This document shows positions 1-7,653 of a stretch of DNA of 14,398 nt, piece after piece (position 1 is the first letter of the stretch; each line of letters starts with the position of its first letter). The notes under the pieces were generated by a model. It was given only the letters and a program-made list of their open reading frames with translations. It did not search any database and was not told the DNA's origin. The position numbers were made by a program, and so were the translations under genes. This DNA comes from Pseudomonadota bacterium. Lineage in GTDB: Bacteria > SAR324 > NAC60-12. The stretch is from the NCBI GenBank assembly GCA_014381795.1, contig JACNKY010000237.1, positions 1 through 14,398 on the forward strand, read 5' to 3'.

Positions 1-729
1 CAGGAGGATGCTGACATTCAAGCCCTAGCAAAAAGTCTGCATCAGAAAGAACCTGCACTCCGAAAAGAGATAGCTAATTTTCGTGAAGCAAATCCAATGC
101 TGGGATTTAGAGGTTGTCGACTTTCCATCGTTTACCCCGGAATTACTCAGATGCAGGTCAAGGCCATTCTTTCCGCGGCTGTGGAATGTAAACAAGACGG
201 GATAAAGGTCTTTCCGGAAATCATGATTCCACTTGTTTCAACCGCACAGGAACTGAAAGTAATTCTCAGCACCATGGAAGAAAGCGCAAAAGAAGTTTTT
301 CGCGTGATGAAAAATTCAATTGACTATCAGTTCGGCACAATGATGGAGGTTCCGCGTGCCTGCGTTCAGGCACGTACAATTGCTCCGGTTGTACGTTTTA
401 TGAGTTTTGGTACCAACGATTTAACGCAAATGACATTCGGTTTTTCGCGGGATGACATTGGTACTTTCCTACCTGCGTATTTAGAGCAAAAAATTCTAGC
501 ACATGACCCGTTTGTAACCCTGGACCAGCAAGGAGTAGGTCACCTGATCCGGACTGCCTTAAAGCAAAGCCGGAGTGTGAATAAAAAATTAGAGTTCGGC
601 ATCTGCGGAGAACATGGCGGTGATACTAACTCAATTGCGTTTTTTCATAAAACCGGATTTGACTATGTTTCCTGCAGCCCATACCGTATACCAATTGCCA
701 GAATAGCCGCCGCGCAGGCAAATTTGTGA
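1..729 (+). CDS. ppdK: Pyruvate, phosphate dikinase, C-terminal part (5' truncated by window)
   Basis: PPDK interconverts pyruvate + ATP + Pi and PEP + AMP + PPi in the cytoplasm. The reading frame is open from base 1, so the gene starts outside the window and only the last 242 codons, from the PEP/pyruvate-binding TIM barrel, are here. Visible family motifs in order: NPMLGFRGCRL (codons 31-41, with the substrate-binding Arg), a GTMMEVPRAC segment carrying the metal-binding Glu, SFGTNDLTQMTFGFSRDD with the Asn-Asp pair, and GICGEHGGD with the catalytic Cys. It ends in the usual PIARIAAAQA tail, so the C-terminus is intact. The related PEP synthase and PTS enzyme I share the fold, but the GFRGCRL and FGFSRDD signatures fit PPDK best. 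The stop is TGA, and no strong terminator follows, only a T-run near 748-751. pckA, another PEP-forming enzyme, lies 2.5 kb downstream. Confidence 0.95.
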   Translation, partial: QEDADIQALAKSLHQKEPALRKEIANFREANPMLGFRGCRLSIVYPGITQMQVKAILSAAVECKQDGIKVFPEIMIPLVSTAQELKVILSTMEESAKEVFRVMKNSIDYQFGTMMEVPRACVQARTIAPVVRFMSFGTNDLTQMTFGFSRDDIGTFLPAYLEQKILAHDPFVTLDQQGVGHLIRTALKQSRSVNKKLEFGICGEHGGDTNSIAFFHKTGFDYVSCSPYRIPIARIAAAQANL

Positions 730-867
730 AGCGTTCTCAGCTATCTTTTTTAATGGACATTTACTGAGGATTCTGCTATGATAAAAGTTGACTTTGGCGG
801 AAGTATTCGTGCTTGCTGCCAGACGTTTTTCTTGATAAATCAGCTAACCTGAAATAAAAAATAAATC

Positions 868-1239
868 ATGGCCATTCAACACTTGACCCTCGACTCATTT
901 AAAGAAAAAGTATACGACTTTGAAGCATCCAAAGAATGGAAATTCAAAGGGGAAAATCCCTGCATCATTGATTTTTACGCAGACTGGTGCGGTCCCTGTA
1001 AAATGATTGCACCTGTTCTTGAAGAACTCTCTGAAGAATACCACTGCAACCTCGATATTTATAAAGTAGATACTGAAGCAGAACAGAAACTTGCAAGCAT
1101 GTTCGGTATCCGCAGTATCCCTTCCATCCTTTTTGTACCCAAAAAAGACAAACCGCAAATGAGCATGGGTGCGCTGCCTAAAGAAACTTTCCGGCAGTTG
1201 ATCAAGGAAGCTCTTGGTCTGGAAGAACCCTGCAAGTGA
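868..1239 (+). CDS. trxA: Thioredoxin
   Basis: This is a 123-residue cytoplasmic thiol-disulfide oxidoreductase that reduces protein disulfides using electrons from thioredoxin reductase. The active site W-C-G-P-C-K is at residues 40-45, with redox cysteines C41 and C44. The buried Asp is in the DFYADWC strand, and the cis-proline is in the RSIPS motif. No signal peptide is visible, so it is not a periplasmic TlpA-type protein. The N-terminus carries an extra segment (EKVYDFEASKEWKFKGENP) and the C-terminal half ends in MGALPKETFRQLI. Both are typical of the slightly longer thioredoxins I associate with Bacteroidetes and some other phyla, compared with the ~108 residues of E. coli TrxA. A third cysteine (C32) and one near the C-terminus (C122) are extra. 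No clear Shine-Dalgarno precedes this ATG. The gene stands alone between ppdK and the repeat-protein gene. The stop overlaps a weak GTGAC/GTCAC inverted repeat (1236-1253). Confidence 0.95.
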   Translation: MAIQHLTLDSFKEKVYDFEASKEWKFKGENPCIIDFYADWCGPCKMIAPVLEELSEEYHCNLDIYKVDTEAEQKLASMFGIRSIPSILFVPKKDKPQMSMGALPKETFRQLIKEALGLEEPCK

Positions 1240-1473
1240 CATTGTCTCGTCACAGCTTTTCCTAAAGTTTTGAATTAGAAGTACTTAGAACTGTTAAAAT
1301 GGGTCTTCGATCTTCGGGACTTTAAAGAACCCCTCCAACAGACCAACACACAGATCATTTCAAAAATTATTTTTTCCTAGTTAATTTAGCCCTGAATCTG
1401 CTGAAGGAACAGATTTTGGATAGATTGTTTAGAAATCAGCTAAAGCTGTAGCTTGTCAGCTTATAATCAAATT

Positions 1474-2814
1474 ATGAAAACACACATGAAATTCCAGAAA
1501 AAAAATTTATTAATCTGGAAATGCCTCTTTGTATTAGTCATTTATTATGATTCTGCTTCAACAGCAGTTGCGCAAAATTCAGCGGACTCCATCTCGACTG
1601 TTGTGATCGACAGTGCGCCCAAAAAACTTTATTCTGAATTATATGCAGATAAAATAGGCAATACGTTCATGGTTGAAATCTATGAAGAACCACAGGAAGG
1701 CGAAAATTTAATACATTTTCGATCTTTTAAAAATGGAAAAATTATTGGCCGCAAATCGCAAGCATTAGCAGATGCGCATAATTTTACATTTATGATAAAT
1801 GAATCAAATAGGCGTATCATGGCTGAGGATACAGAAGATATGCTCTATAAAGTACTCAAAAAATTGATGGAGGAATCTGACCAGAAATTAAAGTCTAATT
1901 TGGATGATATGTTTGATCAGGAAAAATTAGCCCAGAGCCTTTCAGAAAAGATCAAAACACCTGATGATCAAATTCAAACCATGGCAGAAAAGATCTCAAA
2001 GAAAATCACCTTTGACGGCGGAACTCTAAAAAATATGGCAGAACGTATTTCAGAGCAAATAAAAACTCCCGATGAGCAGATTGCCACAATGGCCAATGAA
2101 ATTTCAAAGAAAATAACCTTTGATGGTGGTGCTATTTCTAACATGGCGGAACGTATTTCCAAACAAATAAAAACACCGGAAGACCAAATATCTAATATGG
2201 CTTCACAAATATCTCAGCAAATAAAAACGCCAGAAGACCAAATATCTAATATGGCTTCACAAATATCTCAGCAAATAAAAACGCCAGAAGACCAAATATC
2301 TAATATGGCTTCACAAATATCTCAGCAAATAAAAACGCCAGAAGACCAAATATCTAATATGGCTTCACAAATATCTCAGCAAATAAAAACGCCAGAAGAC
2401 CAAATATCTAATATGGCTTCACAAATATCTCAGCAAATAAAAACGCCGGAAGCACTAATTAATGAGGATTCTCTGGCATTAACACTGGCTATCAAATTAA
2501 CTCAAAAAGAAAACTTGGTTGCCGTAAAAATTCCTCCTTATGCTGAATTGCTGAGTCAAGTTTCAGATAGCAACCAAAAGCAGGACTACGAAAATACGAT
2601 TGCGATCCTCGACGAAGATATTGCCGACCGAACTCCGGAAGAGCAACGAAAAGCACTAAAAATATCAGGACTCATGTCTGTACTTGTTGCTTCAAAGAAA
2701 TTAAAACGCGCCATCTCGACTATTGAAGATTACGACCTTCCGGACGATCCTGCTTTACGTGAAATTTCTGCTGCGCTGTCTCAATGGATCAGTAAAAATT
2801 TGGTTCTAAAATAA
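1474..2814 (+). CDS. Exported 18-residue tandem-repeat protein, unknown function
   Basis: I do not recognise the family. From ATG 1474 it is 446 residues. The frame also allows TTG 1453 and ATG 1486, and none has a good Shine-Dalgarno; 1474 gives a plausible basic n-region. Residues 1-33 look like a signal peptide (KFQKKN, then a hydrophobic stretch, then TAVA|Q), so export to the periplasm or beyond is inferred. Residues ~34-155 form a mixed, acidic region without recognisable motifs. Residues 160-326 are an 18-residue tandem repeat with consensus IKTPEDQISNMASQISQQ. The earlier copies alternate with a sister unit of the type ITFDGGxxxNMAERISxQ. Residues ~327-446 look helical and repeat-free, with charged and hydrophobic residues alternating. 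No membrane segment, catalytic motif or sorting signal is visible. TPED and DGG placed regularly suggest helix caps and turns, so the repeats are probably helical, either a solenoid or a coiled coil. A structural or protein-binding role is likely, but this is inference. Neighbours trxA and pckA give no functional hint. Confidence 0.8.
   Translation: MKTHMKFQKKNLLIWKCLFVLVIYYDSASTAVAQNSADSISTVVIDSAPKKLYSELYADKIGNTFMVEIYEEPQEGENLIHFRSFKNGKIIGRKSQALADAHNFTFMINESNRRIMAEDTEDMLYKVLKKLMEESDQKLKSNLDDMFDQEKLAQSLSEKIKTPDDQIQTMAEKISKKITFDGGTLKNMAERISEQIKTPDEQIATMANEISKKITFDGGAISNMAERISKQIKTPEDQISNMASQISQQIKTPEDQISNMASQISQQIKTPEDQISNMASQISQQIKTPEDQISNMASQISQQIKTPEDQISNMASQISQQIKTPEALINEDSLALTLAIKLTQKENLVAVKIPPYAELLSQVSDSNQKQDYENTIAILDEDIADRTPEEQRKALKISGLMSVLVASKKLKRAISTIEDYDLPDDPALREISAALSQWISKNLVLK
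1951..2451 (+). repeat. 54-bp in-frame tandem repeat array (9 units plus a partial)
   Basis: Units of 54 bases (18 codons) start at 1951, 2005, 2059, 2113, 2167, 2221, 2275, 2329 and 2383, followed by a 15-base partial unit at 2437-2451. The first four alternate between two diverged types (IKTPxxQI and ITFDGGxx), making two 108-base super-units. The last five all encode IKTPEDQISNMASQISQQ. Units at 2221, 2275, 2329 and 2383 are identical at DNA level, and the 2167 unit differs from them only in ACACCG versus ACGCCA. Identical synonymous positions point to recent expansion by slippage or unequal recombination. Because the unit is a multiple of three, copy-number change keeps the frame. Confidence 0.95.
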
Positions 2815-2826
2815 AGTTTTAATTTG

Positions 2827-2863
2827 CTCAATGCTTTAAGCCTTGGATTTAAATCTACTTGAG
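2827..2863 (+). terminator. Possible weak terminator after the repeat-protein gene
   Basis: A nested inverted repeat lies 13 bases after the stop: outer arms CTCAA (2827-2831) and TTGAG (2859-2863), inner arms TTTAA (2835-2839) and TTAAA (2849-2853). It is followed by a broken T-rich stretch (TCTAATTTTAAC) rather than a clean U-tract. It is AT-rich, so it would be a weak hairpin, and a chance occurrence in AT-rich DNA is quite possible. Confidence 0.25.
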
Positions 2864-3103
2864 TCTAATTTTAACTATCTGTTTACCTAACATCCACTAA
2901 CTAAAACGCTCATAGCTGAAACATTAAAAGTGCTACTTCAGTTGGTTATAATATAAAAAAGCATTTTTTAACTTCTCACCCAAAAACTGCCTACCTCTCA
3001 AACATAAGCTGTAAGAGAATCTGTTACAAAACCCACGTAGCTCTGTCAAATTGCTTTTCCCATGATGATGTCTTCATGAAAACAAGCTCAGAGTGAGGAC
3101 GAG

Positions 3104-3132
3104 TTGTAAGCACCCAAATTTTGAAGTATAAT
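3104..3132 (+). promoter_or_regulatory. Candidate sigma-70-type promoter of pckA
   Basis: A perfect TATAAT (-10, 3127-3132) lies exactly 17 bases after TTGTAA (3104-3109), which matches the -35 consensus TTGACA at four of six positions. Transcription would start near 3139, giving a leader of roughly 90 bases that contains the 3159-3194 hairpin. Support is from consensus and spacing only. Confidence 0.4.
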
Positions 3133-3158
3133 TTTCAAATTATGTCTTTTACTTGTCA

Positions 3159-3194
3159 AGTTCAGTGAATCAATGTAGGATTCACTTTGGAACT
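3159..3194 (+). promoter_or_regulatory. Stem-loop in the pckA leader
   Basis: AGTTC (3159-3163) and AGTGAATC (3164-3171) pair with GATTCACT (3179-3186) and GAACT (3190-3194). This gives 13 base pairs with a 7-base loop (AATGTAG) and a 3-base bulge (TTG) on the 3' side. The structure ends 37 bases before the pckA ATG. No U-tract follows, so it does not look like a terminator. It could affect mRNA stability or bind a regulator as DNA, since the 8-bp arms form an operator-like dyad. Function is inferred. Confidence 0.45.
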
Positions 3195-3231
3195 AGTTTA
3201 GAACTTAAAAGTGATTAACCTTTCCTGAGAA

Positions 3232-4830
3232 ATGGCCATGAGTGATGCTTCTTTCACATTGGAACAATACGAACTTCACCCTAGAACAATCATACGCAAT
3301 GCCACACCTCCTGAATTATATGAAGAAGCACTAACATACGAACCTGATGCGTCTATTTCTTCTGTAGGAGCACTGATCGTCTCTTCTTATGAAAAAACAG
3401 GACGCAGCCCAAAGGACAAGCGTATTGTCGAATATCCAAGTATCGATAAAGACGTCTGGTGGGGCAATATTAACATTGGAATGGATGAAGCTACTTTCAT
3501 GATTTCCAGGGGACGCGCAATTGACTATTTGAATACTCAACAGCGGATTTACGTTGTTGACGGATATGCGGGATGGGATCCTAAATACAGGATAAAAGTC
3601 CGCATAGTTGCCACACGTCCGTATCATGCTTTGTTTATGCATAATATGTTGATCCGTCCAACTGCAGAAGAATTAGCAGACTTTGGAGAACCGGATTACG
3701 TAATTTTTAATGCCGGACAGTTTCCTGCAAATCCACTCACAAAACACATGACTTCACGAACAAGTGTTGAACTGAGTTTTGAACGCAAAGAGTTTGTGAT
3801 TCTCGGCACAGAGTATGCCGGTGAAATGAAGAAAGGTGTTTTCACTATCATGAACTACATTATGCCGAAACAGGGAGTTCTTTCGATGCACAGTTCTGCC
3901 AATGAAGGTAGAGACGGTGATGTAGCAGTCTTTTTCGGATTATCAGGAACCGGGAAAACAACTCTTTCAGCAGATCCTAAAAGGGAACTTATTGGTGATG
4001 ATGAACATTGCTGGACAGACGACGGAGTTTTTAACATTGAAGGCGGTTGTTATGCCAAATGTATAAACCTTTCTGAAGATAATGAACCTGACATTTACAG
4101 GGCTATCCGTTTTGGAACAGTGCTTGAGAATGTTGATTATGACAAAGACACACGCGTTGTTGATTATGACGGGACTTCCCTGACGGAGAACACAAGAGCT
4201 TCATATCCGATAGAATATATTTTAAACGCAAAAATTCCCTGCATGGGAGGACATCCCCAGAATATCATTTTCTTGACCTGCGATGCCTTTGGTGTGCTGC
4301 CTCCTGTCAGCAAACTTAGACCAGCGCAGGCCATGTATCATTTCATCAGCGGTTATACTGCTAAAGTCGCAGGTACAGAAATGGGAGTAACTGAACCGGA
4401 AGCAACTTTTTCCGCGTGTTTTGGTGCAGCATTCATGGTTTGGCATCCTAGCAAATATGCAGAACTGTTAGCAAAACGTCTTCAACAAAATGGAACTTCT
4501 GTTTGGCTAGTGAATACGGGCTGGAGCGGCGGTGGTTATGGAGAAGGTGAGCGTATGTCACTCAAGTACACACGTTCAATCATTGATTCAATTCTGGATG
4601 GTACCTTGAAGAACGCGCCGACTGACCATAACGATTTGTTTGGTTTTGATGTTCCAACAGAATGTCCAAAAGTTCCAAATGAAATTATGAAGCCACGTAA
4701 TACCTGGTCTGACGGGAATGCCTATGACAAAGCAGCCTTAAAGCTGGCAAACATGTTTCAGGAAAACTTCAAACAGTTTGAAGAAGGTTCCAGCGATGAA
4801 ATTATACAGGCAGGACCAAAGGCTTCCTGA
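3232..4830 (+). CDS. pckA: Phosphoenolpyruvate carboxykinase (ATP)
   Basis: This cytoplasmic enzyme decarboxylates and phosphorylates oxaloacetate to PEP using ATP, the first committed step of gluconeogenesis, or runs in reverse to fix CO2 in fermenters. The 532-residue length is normal for the ATP-dependent family. The phosphate-binding loop GLSGTGKT is at residues 236-243 and is followed by the metal-binding ELIGDDEH segment. Other signatures are [13 protein letters not shown], the [25 protein letters not shown] block, [12 protein letters not shown] and [22 protein letters not shown]. The GTP-dependent enzyme is unrelated at these motifs. Two in-frame ATGs are close together (3232 and 3238). 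I keep 3232; neither has a strong Shine-Dalgarno (only CTGAGAA just upstream). The gene has its own candidate promoter and leader hairpin, and a possible terminator follows at 4850, so it is probably monocistronic. Confidence 0.97.
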   Translation: MAMSDASFTLEQYELHPRTIIRNATPPELYEEALTYEPDASISSVGALIVSSYEKTGRSPKDKRIVEYPSIDKDVWWGNINIGMDEATFMISRGRAIDYLNTQQRIYVVDGYAGWDPKYRIKVRIVATRPYHALFMHNMLIRPTAEELADFGEPDYVIFNAGQFPANPLTKHMTSRTSVELSFERKEFVILGTEYAGEMKKGVFTIMNYIMPKQGVLSMHSSANEGRDGDVAVFFGLSGTGKTTLSADPKRELIGDDEHCWTDDGVFNIEGGCYAKCINLSEDNEPDIYRAIRFGTVLENVDYDKDTRVVDYDGTSLTENTRASYPIEYILNAKIPCMGGHPQNIIFLTCDAFGVLPPVSKLRPAQAMYHFISGYTAKVAGTEMGVTEPEATFSACFGAAFMVWHPSKYAELLAKRLQQNGTSVWLVNTGWSGGGYGEGERMSLKYTRSIIDSILDGTLKNAPTDHNDLFGFDVPTECPKVPNEIMKPRNTWSDGNAYDKAALKLANMFQENFKQFEEGSSDEIIQAGPKAS

Positions 4831-4849
4831 GTTAAACTGACATCCTCTT

Positions 4850-4903
4850 AATAAAGCCGTGTTCAGCGCGGAGTTACTCTTTCCGTTAAAAAGCTTTATT
4901 TTT
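4850..4903 (+). terminator. Possible terminator of pckA
   Basis: AATAAAGC (4850-4857) and GCTTTATT (4893-4900) form a perfect 8-bp inverted repeat, and the 3' arm runs into a T5 tract (TTTATTTTT). The intervening 35 bases can form a smaller CGGA/TCCG hairpin. The long loop makes it non-classical, but the position 20 bases after the pckA stop and the trailing T residues fit a terminator. Confidence 0.4.
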
Positions 4904-4983
4904 GAGACTGTTACTCGGTAGATTAATTTGCTGAAAACTTTTTAAAGCTGATAATCCTGCATATTTCAGAAAACCAAACAACT

Positions 4984-6792
4984 ATGATACAAAAACTTCG
5001 TCAAGCAATGTTAGAACAAGAATTAGACATGCTGATTGTTGTCTCAACTGATGAACACCTTAACGAATACCTCCCTGCGCAGAATTGGCGTTTAGAGGCT
5101 TCAACATCATCCGGAAGTTCACCGGGTTTTTCCGGTTCAGCCGGAACAGCGGTCTTTTGCCTTGAGGGACGTTCCCAGCTTTTTGTTGATTCACGTTATC
5201 ATTTACAGGCAGAGCAGACATGCGGTGAAAATTTTGAAATTCAGAAATTGGGAAATGAAAGTGTGCTTAAGCCTCAAAAATGGATTGCCTCCCGTTCAGA
5301 AAAGGCTTTAACAGTTGGATCTGATCCTTTTGTGATGAGCCCAAAAGATTGGCGGGGTTATGAAAATGCTGTTGTAAAATCAGGTCACAGTTTGAAAGCG
5401 ATTACTCCAAATATGGTGGACAGTGTTTGGGCTAATCGGCCAAATCCTCCCAAAAATAAGATCTATCCTCTTGCTTTGGAATACACAGGTAAGACCAGCG
5501 CCTGCAAGTTAGCTGATGTACGGAAGAAAATGAATGAATCCGGAATGGGAAAAGACAGAAAAGCGGATGTTTTGTTGTTAACCATGCTTGACGAAATTGC
5601 CTGGCTCACTAACTTACGCGGCAGTGATATTGAGTACAATCCTGTTTTTGAAGCATATGCTGCTATTTTTCAGGATAGAGCATTGTGTTTTTGCCATCAT
5701 CCGGAAGCAGATTTAAGCAAGCACTGTCCAGACTGGGAGTTCAGGCCATATGCTGAATATCCGGAATTTTTGGAAAAAATTGCGCAAGATGAAAATGTAA
5801 AAGCTTGGCTTGATCCTTCAACAATTACTATGGGTACACGTCTGGCATTTTCGAAAAAACAGGTTATAGAAAAGAAAAATCCCATCGTTTTAGCGAAAGC
5901 ACTTAAAAACCCAACTGAAATCAACTCCACAAAAAATGCCCATAAACAGGCTGCGGTTGGAGTTGTAAAAAGTTTTCGACGTTTACAAAAAGCAATTGAT
6001 CTAGAACAGCCTGTAACCGAAAAAGAATACAGTGACTGGCTTTATGAAGCATATTCACAAGCAGAGGATTTTTCGGATCTTAGTTTCAACACAATCGCAG
6101 GTTCCGGACCGAATGGAGCAATTGTGCATTACGGAAATCCAGATTCAAAAAACGCGATGAAGAATGGTGAGCTGTTGCTTGTAGATTCTGGAATCCAGTG
6201 TGCTGGCGGAACCACAGACGCGACGCGGACTGTCATTCTCGGAAAAGAGGATGAGAAGCAGAAACGGACTTTCACTTTGGTTCTGCAGGCACATATACGC
6301 TTGGCCAGACAGGTTTTTCCTGAAGGAACAACGGGAGCATCTCTGGATTCCATTACTCGTTCCGGACTCTGGAATGCGGGTTTGGATTATGGTCACGGCA
6401 CAGGACATGGAGTGGGCGCTTTTTTGAATGTGCATGAAGGTCCCCAGCGTATCTCACCTTTTGCGTTTGATGTGGCTCTGCAGGAAGGAATGGTACTTTC
6501 AAATGAACCAGGATATTATGAAAACAACTGGGGTGGAATTCGGCTGGAAAATCTTTACGTGATCAAGAAAGCCCAAGGACTTCCGGAACATCCAGGTGGT
6601 AATGGGTGGCTCGCTTTTGAAACACTGACACTGATTCCATTTGATCCAAGATTGATTGACAGAGATTTACTTTCGGCTGATGAATTACAATGGCTGGATG
6701 AATATCATCAACGTGTTTTTACTGAGATTTCACCTCTGCTAGATAATCAAGAAGATGTGCAGTGGCTCACCTGGGCCTGTGGACTTGCATAG
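4984..6792 (+). CDS. Xaa-Pro aminopeptidase, M24 family (long three-domain type)
   Basis: This is a metallopeptidase that removes the N-terminal residue from peptides with proline in position two. At 602 residues it matches the long, eukaryote-like aminopeptidase P class (about 600) rather than E. coli PepP (about 440). It has two creatinase-type N-terminal domains (roughly 1-150 and 160-315) and a C-terminal pita-bread catalytic domain (roughly 325-545). All five dinuclear metal ligands can be placed: D401 and D412 (VDSGIQCAGGTTDATRTV), H475 in GHGTGHGVG, E508 (LSNEPGYY) and E522 (GIRLENL). H471 in the same GHGTGHG motif is the expected catalytic shuttle. A C-terminal extension of about 55 residues is typical of this class. 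There is no signal peptide, so it is inferred to be cytoplasmic. The stop codon TAG directly abuts the ispE ATG, which suggests translational coupling. The symbol pepP is often used loosely, and I leave it blank because the architecture differs from E. coli PepP. Confidence 0.95.
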   Translation: MIQKLRQAMLEQELDMLIVVSTDEHLNEYLPAQNWRLEASTSSGSSPGFSGSAGTAVFCLEGRSQLFVDSRYHLQAEQTCGENFEIQKLGNESVLKPQKWIASRSEKALTVGSDPFVMSPKDWRGYENAVVKSGHSLKAITPNMVDSVWANRPNPPKNKIYPLALEYTGKTSACKLADVRKKMNESGMGKDRKADVLLLTMLDEIAWLTNLRGSDIEYNPVFEAYAAIFQDRALCFCHHPEADLSKHCPDWEFRPYAEYPEFLEKIAQDENVKAWLDPSTITMGTRLAFSKKQVIEKKNPIVLAKALKNPTEINSTKNAHKQAAVGVVKSFRRLQKAIDLEQPVTEKEYSDWLYEAYSQAEDFSDLSFNTIAGSGPNGAIVHYGNPDSKNAMKNGELLLVDSGIQCAGGTTDATRTVILGKEDEKQKRTFTLVLQAHIRLARQVFPEGTTGASLDSITRSGLWNAGLDYGHGTGHGVGAFLNVHEGPQRISPFAFDVALQEGMVLSNEPGYYENNWGGIRLENLYVIKKAQGLPEHPGGNGWLAFETLTLIPFDPRLIDRDLLSADELQWLDEYHQRVFTEISPLLDNQEDVQWLTWACGLA

Positions 6793-7653
6793 ATGAAGAT
6801 TTTGACACCCGCAAAGATAAATCCGTTGCTTTATATTTTAGGCAAACGTAAGGATGGCTTTCATGAGTTGTATATGCACATGGTGCCAGTTAGTTTATTT
6901 GACAAATTGAGTTTCAGCAATAATAATAAAAAAGGTCTTATTTTCCATGTTAAGGGCGCAACTTTTTCTGAACCTCAGGAAGATAATTTGGTGGTCCGTG
7001 CAGTAAGATTATTTGAAGAAGTAGCCGGAGTAACTGCGGACCTCGATATTAATCTTGAAAAACACATCCCCTCCTGCGCTGGACTTGGAGGAGGCAGTGG
7101 AAACGCGGCCGGAACTCTTCGGGCGCTGAACAATATTTTTCGTTTATCATCCACTTCTCCAGGTCTTTTGCCGCCGAAGACGCTTTTTGAACTTGCTCTG
7201 GAACTTGGCTCAGACGTTCCTTTTTTTCTGGAACCTTCTCCTTGTGAAATACGCGGACGTGGTGAGAAGTTAATTCCTTTGACGGAATATCCTGAATTCC
7301 TGTTAGTGATAATTAAACCTGCTCTTTCAATTCCTACGCCTGATGCATACCTAAATTGTCTTCCGGAAGAACGTACCAGTTTTCCTGAAGTTAAGTCTTT
7401 TGCTGATTTAAAAAGTCACTTGAACAATCAGTTTGAAACTTCTTTGCTTTCTCAATATCCGCTCTTGTCTGAACTGAAATCTTTATTGCTCCAAAATGGT
7501 GCATTTGGTGCATTGGTCTCAGGGAGCGGTTCTGCCGTTTTTGGATTATTCAATAAAAAAATACTGCAAATACAAGCATTTAAAAAATTGTCATGTCTTC
7601 AGCTCGGCGAAATATTTTATTGCGAAACTTTGACTACACATCGTTATTATTGA
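6793..7653 (+). CDS. ispE: 4-diphosphocytidyl-2-C-methyl-D-erythritol kinase
   Basis: IspE is a cytoplasmic GHMP-family kinase that phosphorylates CDP-methylerythritol in the MEP isoprenoid pathway. The protein has 286 residues, normal for the family. PAKIN near the N-terminus carries the catalytic Lys (K8), and the glycine-rich ATP loop is IPSCAGLGGGSGNAAGTL (G97-A106 core). LGSDVPFF contains the catalytic Asp (D141), and the C-terminal GHMP signature is GALVSGSGSAVFGLF. The loop reads GGGSGNAA where many homologues have GGGSSDAA or GGGSSNAA, so one Ser is replaced by Gly; this is conservative in position but worth noting. The ATG follows the aminopeptidase stop without any gap, and its own end overlaps the start of the next gene, so the three genes probably share one mRNA. 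Confidence 0.95.
   Translation: MKILTPAKINPLLYILGKRKDGFHELYMHMVPVSLFDKLSFSNNNKKGLIFHVKGATFSEPQEDNLVVRAVRLFEEVAGVTADLDINLEKHIPSCAGLGGGSGNAAGTLRALNNIFRLSSTSPGLLPPKTLFELALELGSDVPFFLEPSPCEIRGRGEKLIPLTEYPEFLLVIIKPALSIPTPDAYLNCLPEERTSFPEVKSFADLKSHLNNQFETSLLSQYPLLSELKSLLLQNGAFGALVSGSGSAVFGLFNKKILQIQAFKKLSCLQLGEIFYCETLTTHRYY

Larger units (their letters stand above)
2815..3231. other. 417-base intergenic region before pckA
   Basis: No coding region is supported here on either strand; the ATGs around 3061-3076 run into stops within a few codons. The stretch is AT-rich. It contains a nested stem-loop just after the repeat gene (2827-2863), an A6-GCA-T6 inverted repeat (2955-2969), two TATAAT boxes (2947-2952 and 3127-3132) and a long hairpin (3159-3194) close to the pckA start. 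It most likely holds the end of one transcription unit and the promoter and leader of pckA. Confidence 0.6.

Noticed and set aside
778..852. Small ORF before trxA as an annotated gene
   Set aside because: 24 codons with one ribosome-binding site is too little evidence for a gene call; kept only as a finding.
1974..2162. Reverse-strand ORF across the repeat region
   Set aside because: It is a shadow created by the repeated codons of the forward gene; no independent features support it.
2167..2451. Regular repeats as a possible CRISPR array
   Set aside because: The repeats are directly contiguous with no variable spacers and lie in frame within a long ORF.
2924..2952. Second TATAAT (2947-2952) with a TTAAAA -35 at 17-base spacing
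   Set aside because: It lies in very AT-rich DNA and would give an almost 280-base leader; the 3104-3132 promoter explains pckA better.
3186..3193. ACTTTGGAAC shared between the pckA leader and the lon upstream palindrome as a common regulatory motif
   Set aside because: A shared 10-mer is expected by chance in a window of this size, and the pckA copy lacks the palindromic second half.
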